Part shown: one piece after another, positions 62,315 to 64,000 of the stretch
Layout of the letters: each line of letters begins with the position of its first letter
Numbering within the stretch: position 1 is the first letter of the stretch
DNA from: Maylandia zebra
Taxonomy: Eukaryota; Chordata; Actinopteri; Cichliformes; Cichlidae
Assembly (NCBI RefSeq): GCF_041146795.1
Contig: NC_135180.1
Span: 38,236,794-38,300,793 of the forward strand
DNA: 64,000 bases
Direction of reading: 5' to 3'
The notes under the pieces: generated by a model
Databases searched by the model: none
Told to the model about the DNA's origin: nothing
Seen by the model: only the letters and a program-made list of their open reading frames with translations
Program-made: the position numbers and the translations under genes

Positions 62315-63289
62315 CAGTCTAAGTGTTGACGCTGACTTGTCTGGATGGACTAAATGCTCCATGAATCGCCCGGATCAGCTGCAGGAAAACTCTCCCTGTG
62401 TGCTGCCCGCTCCCATCAGCCTGCAGCGCTCGCTCGCTTTCACAGAAATCAGCTCCACTTTCATCTTTTTCTCAGTGAGGTTTGAGGCTGGACTTTTATT
62501 TTGGAGGGCTGCTGATCCCGAGTCATATTCAGTGTTTTGTGTTTGCTTACATAATGCAGCTGCTCTCATAAAGTGGACCTACAGCAAATCCCGAGCAGAT
62601 AAGACGGGTCTGACAGCGAGCATTGTCTCATTTTAAATCCAGCGAGCAGCAGCTGTTACAGATGAAAAGTGCGTCACATAAATAAAATCCATGTAATGCA
62701 GGCTTTGAGCTTTACACTGGAGTATGTGCGCAGCGTTCGCGCAGCAGTGTGTGATTACGGGGCCGTTAAATTTAGATGAAAAGTAAAAACCAAACATCTG
62801 TTCCTGCTGAACTGTGGACGCAGGAGTCGCTCAGTCGTCTGCGGCGATGACCGTTTGTCTCTGTGAAAAGTGTGTTTTTGTATCAGCTGTGATGTTGGGG
62901 AGAAACTTTGTTTTCCACTTCAGTCTGTAAAATTATTTTGCCGTTTGCTTTTTAAAAAAATCAGAAGTTGTTAATAAAAAGTAAGTTATGAGCTTTGCCC
63001 CTAAATTCTGATTTTACTCACATATTTCAATTCTTATGTGTTTGATATTTGCATCTTATGACATTTATTGTTTATTGGCTTTATTGGTTGTTCTGATTGG
63101 TTGTCTAATGACTTTTACACAGAATAGACTACCCGTCTACCCCCCTCCCTCGAGGGGGATAACCGGGTAGTCCTCCATGGAGGATGCCACCACCACCACC
63201 ATCTGCTCCTGGATCTTCCAAACAAACCGGCCTCAATCAGCCCGACTCGGCCCGCACCTCCCGGACCCCTGCAGAGCTGCGTTCTCTGC

Positions 63290-63460
63290 CCCCTCTGAGA
63301 TGAGACGGCGTACAGGGTGGAGGTAGAGAACTTGTCCCGCTGCTGCAAAGAGAATAACCTGAAGCTGACGTCTCATAATGGGTGTCAGCAGGCTCAGACA
63401 GGTCCACTCAACTCTCACTGTAAATGGAGAACAGGTGGAATATGACCTCACCTGGTGTAG
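63290..63460 (+). mobile_element. Degraded LINE RT fragment
   Basis: Broken frame VENLSRCCKENNLKLTS followed by a TLTVNGEQVEYD-like segment. It parallels the [12 protein letters not shown] and [10 protein letters not shown] region of the LINE at 57 kb. Confidence 0.4.
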
Positions 63461-63858
63461 GGCTGGGCCATATCATACCGTTCACGGTATAATGTTGGGC
63501 AACGATAAGAAAATGAAATATGGCGATAGAATTTGGGTAAAACGCGCATGCGCTGTGCCTTTGTTTTCATACGCACATGGCGGAGAAAGCGGATCGTTGA
63601 ATGAAACCATGAACCTTTGATTTTTCTGAAAGTCGGCAGAGCCCCTTATAATCCCGTGTGCCTTATGTATGAACTCTGGTTGTGTTTACTGACCTCGAAA
63701 CGATTTTATGTGCACGGCGCTCGAAAATCTGTCAGATGTTTCAGTACGACTTTGCTGAGCTACGAAGCCGCACCGCTTGATGGATTGTCGGAGCGTTACG
63801 GCATCGTAGGCGGAGCCTCGCGGAGTGATACGTGCTGTGCTTCAACATAATGTTACCG
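63455..63858. mobile_element. DNA-transposon-like fragment, left part
   Basis: AGGGCTGGGCCATATCATAC, CGTTCACGGTATAATG and ACGCGCATGCGCTGTG form a recognisable repeat start in fish. It is interrupted by another element at 63859. Confidence 0.35.
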
Positions 63859-64000
63859 CAGGGGTCGGCAACCTTTCTGATGACGAGTGCATCTAAAATT
63901 TGCTCAGCAGTCAGTGTGCCATATGATTGCTTTAGCAATAAATTTAATAATGCTCTATATTAACAGTTACACATTATATAGAACAACTTTATAGAATTAT
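63859..64000. mobile_element. hAT-like element, left end, cut by window edge
   Basis: Starts CAGGGGTCGGCAACCTTTCT, a typical hAT terminus. The rest lies outside the window. Confidence 0.5.

Noticed and set aside
13597-62636. Regularly repeated tracts that could suggest a CRISPR-like array
   Set aside because: All are pure dinucleotide microsatellites or dispersed transposons; no repeat-spacer pattern exists and the DNA is eukaryotic.

Overview
This looks like nuclear genomic DNA from a teleost fish. The evidence is split genes with GT-AG introns, many long (CA)n/(GT)n microsatellites, and fish-type transposons (L2-like and Rex/Babar-like LINEs, a Penelope-like element with a GIY-YIG domain, hAT elements and tRNA-derived SINEs). 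The repeats suggest a percomorph, possibly a cichlid, but that is inference. Nearly all short ORFs are chance frames in introns or translated microsatellites. The real coding content is four multi-exon genes, which I rebuilt by exon phase and splice sites.

Layout: (1) 2.2-6.8 kb, minus strand: a six-coding-exon gene for a 499-residue Myb/SANT-like DNA-binding protein, with a CpG-rich candidate promoter at about 9.8-10.6 kb. (2) 11.9-22.2 kb, minus strand: a SNAP-23/SNAP-25 family t-SNARE of 214 or 216 residues, with two tandem versions of the exon encoding the palmitoylated cysteine cluster. (3) 28.4-36.1 kb, minus strand: calpain small subunit 1, 216 residues, without the glycine-rich N-terminal domain of mammals. 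(4) 38.3-59.8 kb, plus strand: TMEM87A, 572 or 574 residues, 20 constant coding exons plus one of two alternative exons. Genes 1-3 run head to tail on the minus strand; gene 4 diverges from gene 3 across about 2 kb.

The most striking observation is in TMEM87A. Two alternative exons (51675-51749 and 53060-53128), each encoding the fifth transmembrane helix, have U2-type acceptors but both end at ATATCC donors. The shared downstream exon (53521) is preceded by a U12-type branch site and an AC acceptor. Joining the two exons would require pairing a U12 donor with a U2 acceptor, so spliceosome incompatibility should enforce the choice. The SNAP gene has an independent duplicated-exon switch enforced by reading frame.

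Introns and intergenic DNA are rich in mobile elements. These include a 1.8-kb hAT-type element with perfect 8-bp target duplications, a 163-bp hAT MITE, a LINE with a 10-bp target duplication inserted into another repeat, a SINE inside a decayed LINE, and Penelope-like remnants. The genes share no operon-like relationship; SNAP and TMEM87A both act in the secretory pathway, but their adjacency probably reflects conserved synteny.
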